From the NCBI RefSeq assembly GCF_933775445.1, contig NC_065876.1:18972001-19036000 (forward strand): a DNA stretch of 64,000 nucleotides, given 5' to 3'. Below the pieces are notes generated by a model. It was not told the DNA's origin. It ran no database searches and saw only the letters and a list, made by a program, of their open reading frames with translations. Within the stretch, counting starts at the first letter, position 1, and each line of letters starts with the position of its first letter. Shown piece by piece: positions 48,006-61,806 of the stretch. Made by a program: the position numbers and the translations under genes. This DNA is from Argentina anserina (Eukaryota > Streptophyta > Magnoliopsida > Rosales > Rosaceae).

Positions 48006-51000
48006 TGAAAGAAACACACGCCCACACTGGAAACACTCTCAAATTCAATAGAAACTCGAATCAGAAAGACTTACAGAAAGATACTAAAACGAGAATTGAA
48101 AAGATACTCAAATTGGAATAGTAAACATACTCAAACGATAGAAAGATACTCAGTTTGAAAGAAACACACGCCCACACTGGAAACACTCTCAAATTCAAGA
48201 GAAACTCGCATCAGAAAGCCGTTCAGAAAGATACTCAAACGAGGATTGAAAAGATACTCAAATTGCAATAGTAAACATACTCAAACGATAGAAAGATACT
48301 CAGTTTGAAAGAAACACACGCCCACACTGGAAACACTCTCAAATTCAAGAGAAACTCGCATCAGAAAGCCGTTCAGAAAGATAGTCAAACGAGAATTGAA
48401 AAGATACTCAAATTGCAATAGTAAACATACTCAAACGATAGAAAGATACTCAGTTTGAAAGAAAAACAGGCCCACACTGGAAACACTCTCAAATTCAATA
48501 GAAACTCGCATCAGAAAGGCTTACAGAAAGATACTCAACCGAGAATTGAAAAGATACTCAAATTGCAATAGTAAACATACTCAAACGATAGAAAGATACT
48601 CAGTTTGAAAGAAACACAGGCCCACACTGGAAACACTCTCAAATTCAAGAGAAACTCGCATCAGAAAGCCTTACAGAAAGATACTAAAACGAGAATTGAA
48701 AAGATACTCAAATTGGAATAGTAAACATACTCAAACGATAGAAAAATACTCAGTTTGAAAGAAACACACGCCCACACTGGAAACACTCTCAAATTCAATA
48801 GAAACTCGAATCAGAAAGACTTACAGAAAGATACTCAAACGAGAATTGAAATGATACTCAAAGTGCAATATTAAACATACTCAAACGATAGAAAGATACT
48901 CAGTTTGAAAGAAACACACGCCCACACTGGAAACACTCTCAAATTTAATAGAAACTCGCATCAGAAAGCCGTACAGAAAGATACTCAAACGAGAATTGAA
49001 AAGATACTCAAATTGCAATAGTAAACATACTCAAACGATAGAAAGATACTCAGTTTGAAAGAAACACACGCCCACACTGGAAACACTCTCAAATTCAATA
49101 GAAACTCGAATCAGAAAGACTTACAGAAAGTTACTCAAACGAGAATTGAAAAGATACTCAAATTGCAATAGTAAACATACTCAAACGATAGAAAGATACT
49201 CAGTTTGAAAGAAACACACGCCCACACTGGAAACACTCTTAAATTCAATAGAAACTCGAATCAGAAAGACTTACAGAAAGATACTCAAACGAGGATTGAA
49301 AAGTTACTCAAACTGCAATAGTAAACATACTCAAACGATAGAAAGATACTCAGTTTGAAAGAAACACAGGCCCACACTGGAAACACTCTCAAATTCAATA
49401 GAAACTCGCATCAGAAAGCCTTACAGAAAGATACTCAAACCAGAATTGAAAAGATACTCAAATTGCAATAGTAAACATACTCAAACGATAGAAAGATACT
49501 CAGTTTGAAAGAAAAACAGGCCCACACTGGAAACACTCTCAAATTCAATAGAAACTCGCATCAGAAAGGCTTACAGAAAGATACTCAACCGAGAATTGAA
49601 AAGATACTCAAAGTGCAATAGTAAACATACTCAAACGATAGAAAGATACTCAGTTTGAAAGACACACAGGCCCATACTGGAAACACTCTCAAATTCAAGA
49701 GAAACTCGCATCAGAAAACCGTTCAGAAAGATACTCAAACGAGAATTGAAAAGATACTCAAATTGCAATAGTAAACATACTCAAACCATAGAAAGATACA
49801 CAGTATGAAAGAAACACACGCCCACACTGGAAACACTCTCAAATTCAATAGAAACTCGCATCAGAAAGCCTTACAGAAAGATACTAAAACGAGAATTGAA
49901 AAGATACTCAAATTGGAATAGTAAACATACTCAAACGATAGAAAGATACTCAGTTTGAAAGAAACACACGCCCACACTGGAAACACTCTCAAATTCAAGA
50001 GAAACTCGCATCAGAAAGCCGTTCAGAAAGATACTCAAACGAGGATTGAAAAGTTACTCAAATTGCAATAGTAAACATACTCAAACGATAGAAAGATACT
50101 CAGTTTGAAAGAAACACACGCCCACACTGGAAACACTCTCAAATTAAAGAGAAACTCGCATCAGAAAAGCTTACAGAAAAATACTCAAACGAGAATTGAA
50201 AAGATACTCAAATTGCAATAGTAAACATACTCAAACGATAGAAAGATACTCAGTTTGAAAGAAACACACGCCCACACTGGAAACACTCTCAAATTCAATA
50301 GAAACTCGAATCAGAAAGACTTACAGAAAGATACTAAAACGAGAATTGAAAAGATACTCAAATTGGAATAGTAAACATACTCAAACGATAGAAAGATACT
50401 CAGTTTGAAAGAAACACACGCCCACACTGGAAACACTCTCAAATTCAAGAGAAACTCGCATCAGAAAGCCGTTCAGAAAGATACTCAAACGAGGATTGAA
50501 AAGATACTCAAATTGCAATAGTAAACATACTCAAACGATAGAAAGATACTCAGTTTGAAAGAAACACACGCCCACACTGGAAATACTCTCAAATTCAAGA
50601 GAAACTCGCATCAGAAAGCCGTTCAGAAAGATAGTCAAACGAGAATTGAAAAGATACTCAAATTGCAATAGTAAACATACTCAAACGATAGAAAGATACT
50701 CAGTTTGAAAGAAAAACAGGCCCACACTGGAAACACTCTCAAATTCAATAGAAACTCGCATCAGAAAGGCTTACAGAAAGATACTCAACCGAGAATTGAA
50801 AAGATACTCAAAGTGCAATAGTAAACATACTCAAATGATAGAAAGATACTCAGTTTGAAAGACACACAGGCCCATACTGGAAACACTCTCAAATTCAAGA
50901 GAAACTCGCATCAGGAAGCCGTTCACAAAGATACTCAAACGAGAATTGAAAAGATACTCAAATTGCAATAGTAAACATACTCAAACGATAGAAAGATACT

Positions 51001-51905
51001 CAGTTTGAAAGAAACACAGGCCCACACTGGAAACACTCTCAAATTCAAGAGAAACTCGCATCAGAAAGCCTTACAGAAAGATACTAAAACGAGAATTGAA
51101 AAGATACTCAAATTGGAATAGTAAACATACTCAAACGATAGAAAAATACTCAGTTTGAAAGAAACACACGCCCACACTGGAAACACTCTCAAATTCAATA
51201 GAAACTCGAATCAGAAAGACTTACAGAAAGATACTCAAACGAGAATTGAAATGATACTCAAAGTGCAATATTAAACATACTCAAACGATAGAAAGATACT
51301 CAGTTTGAAAGAAACACACGCCCACACTGGAAACACTCTCAAATTCAATAGAAACTCGCATCAGAAAGCCGTACATAAAGATACTCAAACGAGAATTGAA
51401 AAGATACTCAAATTGCAATAGTAAACATACTCAAACGATAGAAAGATACTCAGTTTGAAAGAAACACACGCCCACACTGGAAACACTCTCAAATTCAATA
51501 GAAACTCGAATCAGAAAGACTTACAGAAAGTTACTCAAACGAGAATTGAAAAGATACTCAAATTGCAATAGTAAACATACTCAAACGATAGAAAGATACT
51601 CAGTTTGAAAGAAACACACGCCTACACTGGAAACACTCTCAAATTCAATAGAAACTCGAATCAGAAAGACTTACAGAAAGATACTCAAACGAGGATTGAA
51701 AAGTTACTCAAACTGCAATAGTAAACATACTCAAACGATAGAAAGATACTCAGTTTGAAAGAAACACAGGCCCACACTGGAAACACTCTCAAATTCAATA
51801 GAAACTCGCATCAGAAAGCCTTACAGAAAGATACTCAAACCAGAATTGAAAAGATACTCAAATTGCAATAGTAAACATACTCAAACGATAGAAAGATACT
51901 CAGTT
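48006..51905 (+). repeat. Duplication with 2250-bp then 2400-bp offset
   Basis: 48006-48605 matches 50256-50855 (offset 2250), and 48606-49505 matches 51006-51905 (offset 2400). The 150-bp difference is one monomer present only in the second copy at 50856-51005 ('gacacacaggcccatac' with 'catcaggaagccgttcac'). Shared markers include 'gatactaaaacg', 'caatattaaac', 'gaaagttactc' (49127 and 51527) and 'aaaccagaattg'. Private changes are 'gtacataaag' near 51371 and 'cacgcctacac' near 51620. Confidence 0.86.
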
Positions 51906-54900
51906 TGAAAGAAACACACGCCCACACTGGAAACACTCTCAAATTCAAGAGAAACTCGCATCAGAAAGCCGTTCAGAAAGATACTTAAACGAGGATTGAA
52001 AAGTTACTCAAATTGCAATAGTAAACATACTCAAACGATAGAAAGATACTCAGTTTGAAAGAAAAACAGGCCCACACTGGAAACACTCTCAAATTCAATA
52101 GAAACTCGCATCAGAAAGGCTTACAGAAAGATACTCAACCGAGAATTGAAAAGATACTCAAAGTGCAATAGTAAACATACTCAAACGATAGAAAGATACT
52201 CAGTTTGAAAGAAACACAGGCCCACACTGGAAACACTCTCAAATTCAATAGAACTCGAATCAGAAAAGCTTACAGAAAGATACTCAAACGAGAATTGAAA
52301 AGATACTCAAATTGCAATAGTAAACATACTCAAACGATAGAAAGATACTCAGTTTGAAAGAAACACACGCCCACACTGGAAACACTCTCAAATTCAAGAG
52401 AAACTCGCATCAGAAAGCCGTTCAGAAAGATACTCAAACGAGGATTGAAAAGTTACTCAAATTGCAATAGTAAACATACTCAAACGATAGAAAGATACTC
52501 AGTTTGAAAGAAACACACGCCCACACTGGAAACACTCTCAAATTCAAGAGAAACTCGCATCAGAAAAGCTTACAGAAAAATGCTCAAACGAGAATTGAAA
52601 AGATACTCAAAGTGCAATAGTAAACATACTCAAACGATAGAAAGATACTCAGTTTGAAAGACACACAGGCCCACACTGGAAACACTCTCAAATTCAAGAG
52701 AAACTCGCATCAGGAAGCCGTTCAGAAAGATACTCAAACGAGAATTGAAAAGATACTCAATTTGCAATAGTAAACATACTCAAACGATAGAAAGATACTC
52801 AGTTTGAAAGAAACACAGGCCCACACTGGAAACACTCTCAAAGTCAAGAGAAACTCGCATCAGAAAAGCTTACAGAAAAATACTCAAACGAGAATTGAAA
52901 AGATACTCAAATTGCAATAGTAAACATACTCAAACAATAGAAAGATACTCAGTTTGAAAGAAACACACGCCCACACTGGAAACACTCTCAAATTCAAGAG
53001 AAACTCGCATCAGAAAGCCGTTCAGAAAGATAGTCAAACGAGAATTGAAAAGATACTCAAATTGCAATAGTAAACATACTCAAATGATAGAAAGATACTC
53101 AGTTTGGAAGAAAAACAGGCCCACACTGGAAACACTCTCAAATTCAATAGAAACTCGCATTAGAAAGGCTTACAGAAAGATACTCAACCGAGAATTGAAA
53201 AGATACTCAAAGTGCAATAGTAAACATACTCAAACGATAGAAAGATACTCAGTTTGAAAGAAACACTGGCCCACACTGGAAACACTCTCAAATTCAAGAG
53301 AAACTCGCATCAGAAAGCCGTTCAGAAAGATACTCAAACGAGAATTGAAAAGATACTCAAATTGCAATAGTAAACATACTCAAACGATAGAAAGATACTC
53401 AGTTTGAAAGAAACACAGGCCCACACTGGAAACACTCTCAAATTCAAGAGAAACTCGCATCAGAAAAGCTTACAGAAAAATACTCAAACGAGAATTGAAA
53501 AGATACTCAAATTGCAATAGTAAACATACTCAAACAATAGAAAGATACTCAGTTTGAAAAAAACACACGCCCACACTGGAAACACTCTCAAATTCAAGAG
53601 AAACTCGCATCAGAAAGCCGTTCAGAAAGATAGTCAAACGAGAATTGAAAAGATACTCAAATTGCAATAGTAAACACACTCAAATGATAGAAAGATACTC
53701 AGTTTGGAAGAAAAACAGGCCCACACTGGAAACACTCTCAAATTCAATAGAAACTCGCATCAGAAAGGCTTACAGAAAGATACTCAACCGAGAATTGAAA
53801 AGATACTCAAAGTGCAATAGTAAACATACTCAAACGATAGAAAGATACTCAGTTTGAAAGAAACACTGGCCCACACTGGAAACACTCTCAAATTCAAGAG
53901 AAACTCACATCAGAAAGCCGTTCAGAAAGATACTCAAACGAGAATTGAAAAGATACTCAAATTGCAATAGTAAACATACTCAAACGATAGAAAGATACTC
54001 AGTTTGAAAGAAACACACGCCCACACTGGAAACACTCTCAAATTCAAGAGAAACTCGCATCAGAAAGCCGTTCAGAAAGATACTCAAACGAGAATTGAAA
54101 AGATACTCAAATTGCAATAGTAAACATACTCAAACGATAGAAAGATACTCAGTTTGAAAGAAACACACGCCCACACTGGAAACACTCTCAAATTCAATAG
54201 AAACTCGAATCAGAAAAGCTTACAGAAAGATACTCAAACGAGAATTGAAAAGATACTCAAAGTGCAATAGTAAACATACTCAAACGATAGAAAGATTCTC
54301 AGTTTGAAAGAAACACAGGCCCACACTGGAAACACTCTCAAATTCAATAGAAACTCGAATCAGAAAGCCGTACAGAAAGATACTCAAACGAGAATTGAAA
54401 AGATACTCAAATTGCAATAGTAAACATACTCAAACGATAGAAAGATACTCAGTTTGAAAGAAACACACGCCCACACTGGAAACACTCTCAAATTCAATAG
54501 AAACTCGAATCAGAAAGACTTACAGAAAGATACTCAAACGAGAATTGAAAAGATACTCAAATTGCAATAGTAAACATACTCAAACGATAGAAAGATACTC
54601 AGTTTGAAAGAAACACAGGCCCACACTGGAAACACTCTCAAATTCAATAGAAACTCGAATCAGAAAGACTTACAGAAAGATACTCAAACAAGAATTGAAA
54701 TGATACTCAAAGTGCAATAGTAAACATACTCAAACGATAGAAAGATACTCAGTTTGAAAGAAACACACGCCCACACTGGAAACACTCTCAAATTCAAGAG
54801 AAACTCGCATCAGAAAGCCGTTCAGAAAGATACTCAAACGAGAATTGAAAAGATACTCAAATTGCAAAAGTAAACATACTCAAACGATAGAAAGATACTC

Positions 54901-57453
54901 AGTTTGAAAGAAACACAGGCCCACACTGGAAACACTCTCAAATTCAAGAGAAACTCACATCAGGAAGCCGTTCAGAAAGATACTCAAACGAGAATTGAAA
55001 AGATACTCAAATTGCAATAGTAAACATACTCAAACGATAGAAAGATACTCAGTTTGAAAGAAACACAGGCCCACACTGGAAACACTCTCAAATTCAAGAG
55101 AAACTCGCATCAGAAAGCCTTACAGAAAGATACTCAAACCAGAATTGAAAAGATACTCAAATTGCAATAGTAAACATACTCAAACGATAGAAAGATACTC
55201 AGTTTGAAAGAAACACACGCCCACACTGGAAACACTCTCAAATTCAAGAGAAACTCGCATCAGAAAGCCGTTCAGAAAGATACTTAAACGAGGATTGAAA
55301 AGTTACTCAAATTGCAATAGTAAACATACTCAAACGATAGAAAGATACTCAGTTTGAAAGAAAAACAGGCCCACACTGGAAACACTCTCAAATTCAATAG
55401 AAACTCGCATCAGAAAGGCTTACAGAAAGATACTCAACCGAGAATTGAAAAGATACTCAAAGTGCAATAGTAAACATACTCAAACGATAGAAAGATACTC
55501 AGTTTGAAAGAAACACAGGCCCACACTGGAAACACTCTCAAATTCAATAGAACTCGAATCAGAAAAGCTTACAGAAAGATACTCAAACGAGAATTGAAAA
55601 GATACTCAAATTGCAATAGTAAACATACTCAAACGATAGAAAGATACTCAGTTTGAAAGAAACACACGCCCACACTGGAAACACTCTCAAATTCAAGAGA
55701 AACTCGCATCAGAAAGCCGTTCAGAAAGATACTCAAACGAGGATTGAAAAGATACTCAAATTGCAATAGTAAACATACTCAAACGATAGAAAGATACTCA
55801 GTTTGAAAGAAACACACGCCCACACAGGAAACACTCTCAAATTCAAGAGAAACTCGCATCAGAAAAGCTTACAGAAAAATGCTCAAACGAGAATTGAAAA
55901 GATACTCAAAGTGCAATAGTAAACATACTCAAACGATAGAAAGATACTCAGTTTGAAAGACACACAGGCCCACACTGGAAACACTCTCAAATTCAAGAGA
56001 AACTCGCATCAGGAAGCCGTTCAGAAAGATACTCAAACGAGAATTGAAAAGATACTCAATTTGCAATAGTAAACATACTCAAACGATAGAAAGATACTCA
56101 GTTTGAAAGAAACACAGGCCCACACTGGAAACACTCTCAAATTCAAGAGAAACTCGCATCAGAAAAGCTTACAGAAAAATACTCAAACGAGAATTGAAAA
56201 GATACTCAAATTGCAATAGTAAACATACTCAAACAATAGAAAGATACTCAGTTTGAAAGAAACACACGCCCACACTGGAAACACTCTCAAATTCAAGAGA
56301 AACTCGCATCAGAAAGCCGTTCAGAAAGATAGTCAAACGAGAATTGAAAAGATACTCAAATTGCAATAGTAAACATACTCAAATGATAGAAAGATACTCA
56401 GTTTGGAAGAAAAACAGGCCCACACTGGAAACACTCTCAAATTCAATAGAAACTCGCATCAGAAAGGCTTACAGAAAGATACTCAACCGAGAATTGAAAA
56501 GATACTCAAAGTGCAATAGTAAACATACTCAAACGATAGAAAGATACTCAGTTTGAAAGAAACACTGGCCCACACTGGAAACACTCTCAAATTCAAGAGA
56601 AACTCGCATCAGAAAGCCGTTCAGAAAGATACTCAAACGAGAATTGAAAAGATACTCAAATTGCAATAGTAAACATACTCAAACGATAGAAAGATACTCA
56701 GTTTGAAAGAAACACAGGCCCACACTGGAAACACTCTCAAATTCAAGAGAAACTCGCATCAGAAAAGCTTACAGAAAAATACTCAAACGAGAATTGAAAA
56801 GATACTCAAATTGCAATAGTAAACATACTCAAACAATAGAAAGATACTCAGTTTGAAAAAAACACACGCCCACACTGGAAACACTCTCAAATTCAAGAGA
56901 AACTCGCATCAGAAAGCCGTTCAGAAAGATAGTCAAACGAGAATTGAAAAGATACTCAAATTGCAATAGTAAACATACTCAAATGATAGAAAGATACTCA
57001 GTTTGGAAGAAAAACAGGCCCACACTGGAAACACTCTCAAATTCAATAGAAACTCGCATCAGAAAGGCTTACAGAAAGATACTCAACCGAGAATTGAAAA
57101 GATACTCAAAGTGCAATAGTAAACATACTCAAACGATAGAAAGATACTCAGTTTGAAAGAAACACTGGCCCACACTGGAAACACTCTCAAATTCAAGAGA
57201 AACTCACATCAGAAAGCCGTTCAGAAAGATACTCAAACGAGAATTGAAAAGATACTCAAATTGCAATAGTAAACATACTCAAACGATAGAAAGATACTCA
57301 GTTTGAAAGAAACACACGCCCACACTGGAAACACTCTAAAATTCAAGAGAAACTCGCATCAGAAAGCCGTTCAGAAAGATACTCAAACGAGAATTGAAAA
57401 GATACTCAAATTGCAATAGTAAACATACTCAAACGATAGAAAGATACTCAGTT
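51906..57453 (+). repeat. 3299-bp HOR (22 monomers), second copy partial
   Basis: 51906-54154 matches 55205-57453. Both copies carry the same 1-bp deletion ('caatagaactcg', 52251 and 55550), 'gatacttaaacgagg' (51980 and 55279), 'aaaatgctcaaac' (52577 and 55876), 'actcaatttgc' and the stop-removing 'gtttggaag'. The full unit is 51906-55204. The second copy diverges after 57453. Private differences include 'caaagtcaag' (52838) and 'cacacaggaaac' (about 55822). Confidence 0.9.
52805..54004 (+). repeat. 600-bp tandem block (4 monomers, two copies)
   Basis: 52805-53404 and 53405-54004 match, each with a HindIII-site monomer, a 'caaacaatag' monomer, one with 'gatagtcaaac', and one with 'gtttggaagaaaaac' followed by 'caaccgag' and 'cactggccc'. 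The same pair is present in the next HOR copy at 56104-57303, so the 600-bp duplication is older than the 3299-bp one. Confidence 0.87.
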
Positions 57454-58203
57454 TGAAAGAAACACACGCCCACACTGGAAACACTCTCAAATTCAATAGA
57501 AACTCGAATCAGAAAGACTTACAGAAAGATACTTAAACGAGAATTGAAATGATACTCAAAGTGCAATATTAAACATACTCAAACGATAGAAAGATTCTCA
57601 GTTTGAAAGAAACACAGGCCCACACTGGAAACACTCTCAAATTCAATAGAAACTCGCATCAGAAAGCCGTACAGAAAGATACTCAAACGAGAATTGAAAA
57701 GATACTCAAATTGCAATAGTAAACATACTCAAACGATAGAAAGATACTCAGTTTGAAAGAAACACACGCCCACACTGGAAACACTCTCAAATTCAAGAGA
57801 AACTCGCATCAGAAAGCCGTTCAGAAAGATACTCAAACGAGAATTGAAAAGATACTCAAATTGCAATAGTAAACATACTCAAACGATAGAAAGATACTCA
57901 GTTTGAAAGAAACACAGGCCCACACTGGAAACACTCTTAAATTCAATAGAAACTCGCATCAGAAAGCCTTACAGAAAGATATTCAAACGAGAATTGAAAA
58001 GATACTCAAATTGCAATAGTAAACATACTCAAACGATAGAAAAATACTCAGTTTGAAAGAAACACACGCCCACACTGGAAACACTCTCAAATTCAAGAGA
58101 AACTCGCATCAGAAAGCCGTTCAGAAAGATACTCAAACGAGAATTGAAAAGATACTCAAATTGCAATAGTAAACATACTCAAACGATAGAAAGATACTCA
58201 GTT
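57454..58203 (+). repeat. Five linking monomers
   Basis: Mixed 150-bp monomers between the 3299-bp and 1800-bp repeats, with 'gatacttaaacgag' and 'caatattaaac' (from 57454), 'cactcttaaattc' (57934) and 'gatattcaaac' (57979). No gene or other element is seen. Confidence 0.75.
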
Positions 58204-60004
58204 TGAAAGAAACACAGGCCCACACTGTAAACACTCTCAAATTCAATAGAAACTCGAATCAGAAAAGCTTACAGAAAGATACTCAAACGAGAATTGAAAA
58301 GATACTCAAAGTGCAATAGTAAACATACTCAAACGATAGAAAGATTCTCAGTTTGAAAGAAACACAGGCCCACACTGGAAACACTCTCAAATTCAATAGA
58401 AACTCGAATCAGAAAAGCTTACAGAAAGATACTTAAACGAGAATTGAAAAGATACTCAAAGTGCAATAGTAAACATACTCAAACGATAGAAAGATTCTCA
58501 GTTTGAAAGAAACACACGCCCACACTGGAAACACTCTCAAATTCAAGAGAAACTCGCATCAGAAAGTCTTACAGAAAGATACTCAAACGAGAATTGAAAA
58601 GATACTCAAAGTGCAATAGTAAACATACTCAAACGATAGAAAGATACTCAGTTTGAAAGAAACACAGGCCCACACTGGAAACACTCTCAAATTCAAGAGA
58701 AACTCGCATCAGGAAGCCGTTCAGAAAAATACTCAAACGAGAATTGAAAAGATACTCAAAGTGCAATAGTAAACATACTCAAACGATAGAAAGATACTCA
58801 GTTTGAAAGACACACAGGCCCACACTGGAAACACTCTCAAATTCAAGAGAAACTCGCATCAGGAAGCCGTTCAGAAAGATACTCAAACGAGAATTGAAAA
58901 GATACTCAAATTGCAATAGTAAACATACTCAAACGATAGAAAGATACTCAGTTTGAAAGAAACACACGCCCACACTGGAAACACTCTCAAATTCAAGAGA
59001 AACTCGCATCAGAAAAGCTTACAGAAAAATACTCAAACGAGAATTGAAAAGATACTCAAATTGCAATAGTAAACATACTCAAACAATAGAAAGATTCTCA
59101 GTTTGAAAGAAACACACGCCCACACTGGAAACACTCTCAAATTCAAGAGAAACTCGCATCAGAAAGCCGTACAGAAAGATAGTCAAACGAGAATTGAAAA
59201 GATACTCAAATTGCAATAGTAAACGTACTCAAATGATAGAAAGATACTCAGTTTGGAAGAAAAACAGGCCTACACTGGAAACACTCTCAAATTCAATAGA
59301 AACTCGCATCAGAAAGGCTTACAGAAAGATACTCAACCGAGAATTGAAAAGATACTCAAAGTGCAATAGTAAACATACTCAAACGATAGAAATATTCTCA
59401 GTTTGAAAGAAACACTGGCCCACACTGGAAATACTCTCAAATTCAAGAGAAATTCACATCAGAAAGCCGTTCAGAAAGATACTCAAACGAGAATTGAAAA
59501 GATACTCAAATTGCAATAGTAAACATACTCAAACGATAGAAAGATACTCAGTTTGAAAGAAACACACGCCCCACACTGGAAACACTCTCAAATTCAAGAG
59601 AAACTCGCATCAGAAAAGCTTACAGAAAAATACTCAAACGAGAATTGAAAAGATACTCAAATTGCAATAGTAAACATACTGAAACGATAGAAAGATACTC
59701 AGTTTGAAAGAAACACAGGCCCACACTGGAAACACTCTCAAATTCAATAGAAACTCGTATCAGAAAAGCTTACAGAAAAATACTCAAACGAGAATTGAAA
59801 AGATACTCAAAGTGCAATAGTAAACATACTCAAACGATAGAAAGATACTCAGTTTGAAAGACACACAGGCCCACACTGGAAACACTCTCAAATTCAAGAG
59901 AAACTCGCATCAGGAAGCCGTTCAGAAAGATACTCAAACGAGAATTGAAAAGATACTCAAATTGCAATAGTAAACATACTCAAACGATAGAAAGATACTC
60001 AGTT
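58204..60004 (+). repeat. 1.8-kb HOR (12 monomers), copy 1
   Basis: The unit starts at a monomer with 'cacactgtaaac' (58221) and includes 'agtcttacag', 'catcaggaagcc' twice, 'gtacagaaagatagtc', 'gtaaacgtactc' with 'gtttggaag' and 'gcctacac', 'gaaatattctc', 'cactggccc', 'gaaattcacatc' and 'ctcgtatcag'. It is 1801 bp because of one extra c ('acgccccacac', about 59569). Confidence 0.9.
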
Positions 60005-61806
60005 TGAAAGAAACACATGCCCACACTGTAAACACTCTCAAATTCAATAGAAACTCGAATCAGAAAAGCTTACAGAAAGATACTCAAACGAGAATTGAAA
60101 AGATACTCAAAGTGCAATAGTAAACATACTCAAACGATAGAAAGATTCTCAGTTTGAAAGAAACACAGGCCCACACTGGAAACACTCTCAAATTCAATAG
60201 AAACTCGAATCAGAAAAGCTTACAGAAAGATACTTAAACGAGAATTGAAAAGATACTCAAAGTGCAATAGTAAACATACTCAAACGATAGAAAGATTCTC
60301 AGTTTGAAAGAAACCACACGCCCACACTGGAAACACTCTCAAATTCAAGAGAAACTCGCATCAGAAAGTCTTACAGAAAGATACTCAAACGAGAATTGAA
60401 AAGATACTCAAAGTGCAATAGTAAACATACTCAAACGATAGAAAGATACTCAGTTTGAAAGAAACACAGGCCCACACTGGAAACACTCTCAAATTCAAGA
60501 GAAACTCGCATCAGGAAGCCGTTCAGAAAAATACTCAAACGAGAATTGAAAAGATACTCAAAGTGCAATAGTAAACATACTCAAACGATAGAAAGATACT
60601 CAGTTTGAAAGACACACAGGCCCACACTGGAAACACTCTCAAATTCAAGAGAAACTCGCATCAGAAAGCCGTTCAGAAAGATACTCAAACGAGAATTGAA
60701 AAGATACTCAAATTGCAATAGTAAACATACTCAAACGATAGAAAGATACTCAGTTTGAAAGAAACACAGGCCCACACTGGAAACACTCTCAAATTCAAGA
60801 GAAACTCGCATCAGAAAAGCTTACAGAAAAATACTCAAACGAGAATTGAAAAGATACTCAAATTGCAATAGTAAACATACTCAAACAATAGAAAGATTCT
60901 CAGTTTGAAAGAAACACACGCCCACACTGGAAACACTCTCAAATTCAAGAGAAACTCGCATCAGAAAGCCGTACAGAAAGATAGTCAAACGAGAATTGAA
61001 AAGATACTCAAATTGCAATAGTAAACGTACTCAAATGATAGAAAGATACTCAGTTTGGAAGAAAAACAGGCCTACACTGGAAACACTCTCAAATTCAATA
61101 GAAACTCGCATCAGAAAGGCTTACAGAAAGATACTCAACCGAGAATTGAAAAGATACTCAAAGTGCAATAGTAAACATACTCAAACGATAGAAATATTCT
61201 CAGTTTGAAAGAAACACTGGCCCACACTGGAAACACTCTCAAATTCAAGAGAAATTCACATCAGAAAGCCGTTCAGAAAGATACTCAAACGAGAATTGAA
61301 AAGATACTCAAATTGCAATAGTAAACATACTCAAACGATAGAAAGATACTCAGTTTGAAAGAAACACACGCCCACACTGGAAACACTCTCAAATTCAAGA
61401 GAAACTCGCATCAGAAAAGCTTACAGAAAAATACTCAAACGAGAATTGAAAAGATACTCAAATTGCAATAGTAAACATACTGAAACGATAGAAAGATACT
61501 CAGTTTGAAAGAAACACAGGCCCACACTGGAAACACTCTCAAATTCAATAGAAACTCGTATCAGAAAAGCTTACAGAAAAATACTCAAACGAGAATTGAA
61601 AAGATACTCAAAGTGCAATAGTAAAACATACTCAAACGATAGAAAGATACTCAGTTTGAAAGACACACAGGCCCACACTGGAAACACTCTCAAATTCAAG
61701 AGAAACTCGCATCAGGAAGCCGTTCAGAAAGATACTCAAACGAGAATTGAAAAGATACTCAAATTGCAATAGTAAACATACTCAAACGATAGAAAGATAC
61801 TCAGTT
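60005..61806 (+). repeat. 1.8-kb HOR (12 monomers), copy 2
   Basis: Variant for variant the same order as copy 1. It is 1802 bp because of two private 1-bp insertions, 'gaaaccacacg' (about 60315) and 'gtaaaacatac' (about 61622); the extra c of copy 1 is absent. It has 'cacatgccc' where copy 1 has 'cacaggccc'. Near 60661 it has 'catcagaaagcc' where copy 1 has 'catcaggaagcc'. Confidence 0.9.
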
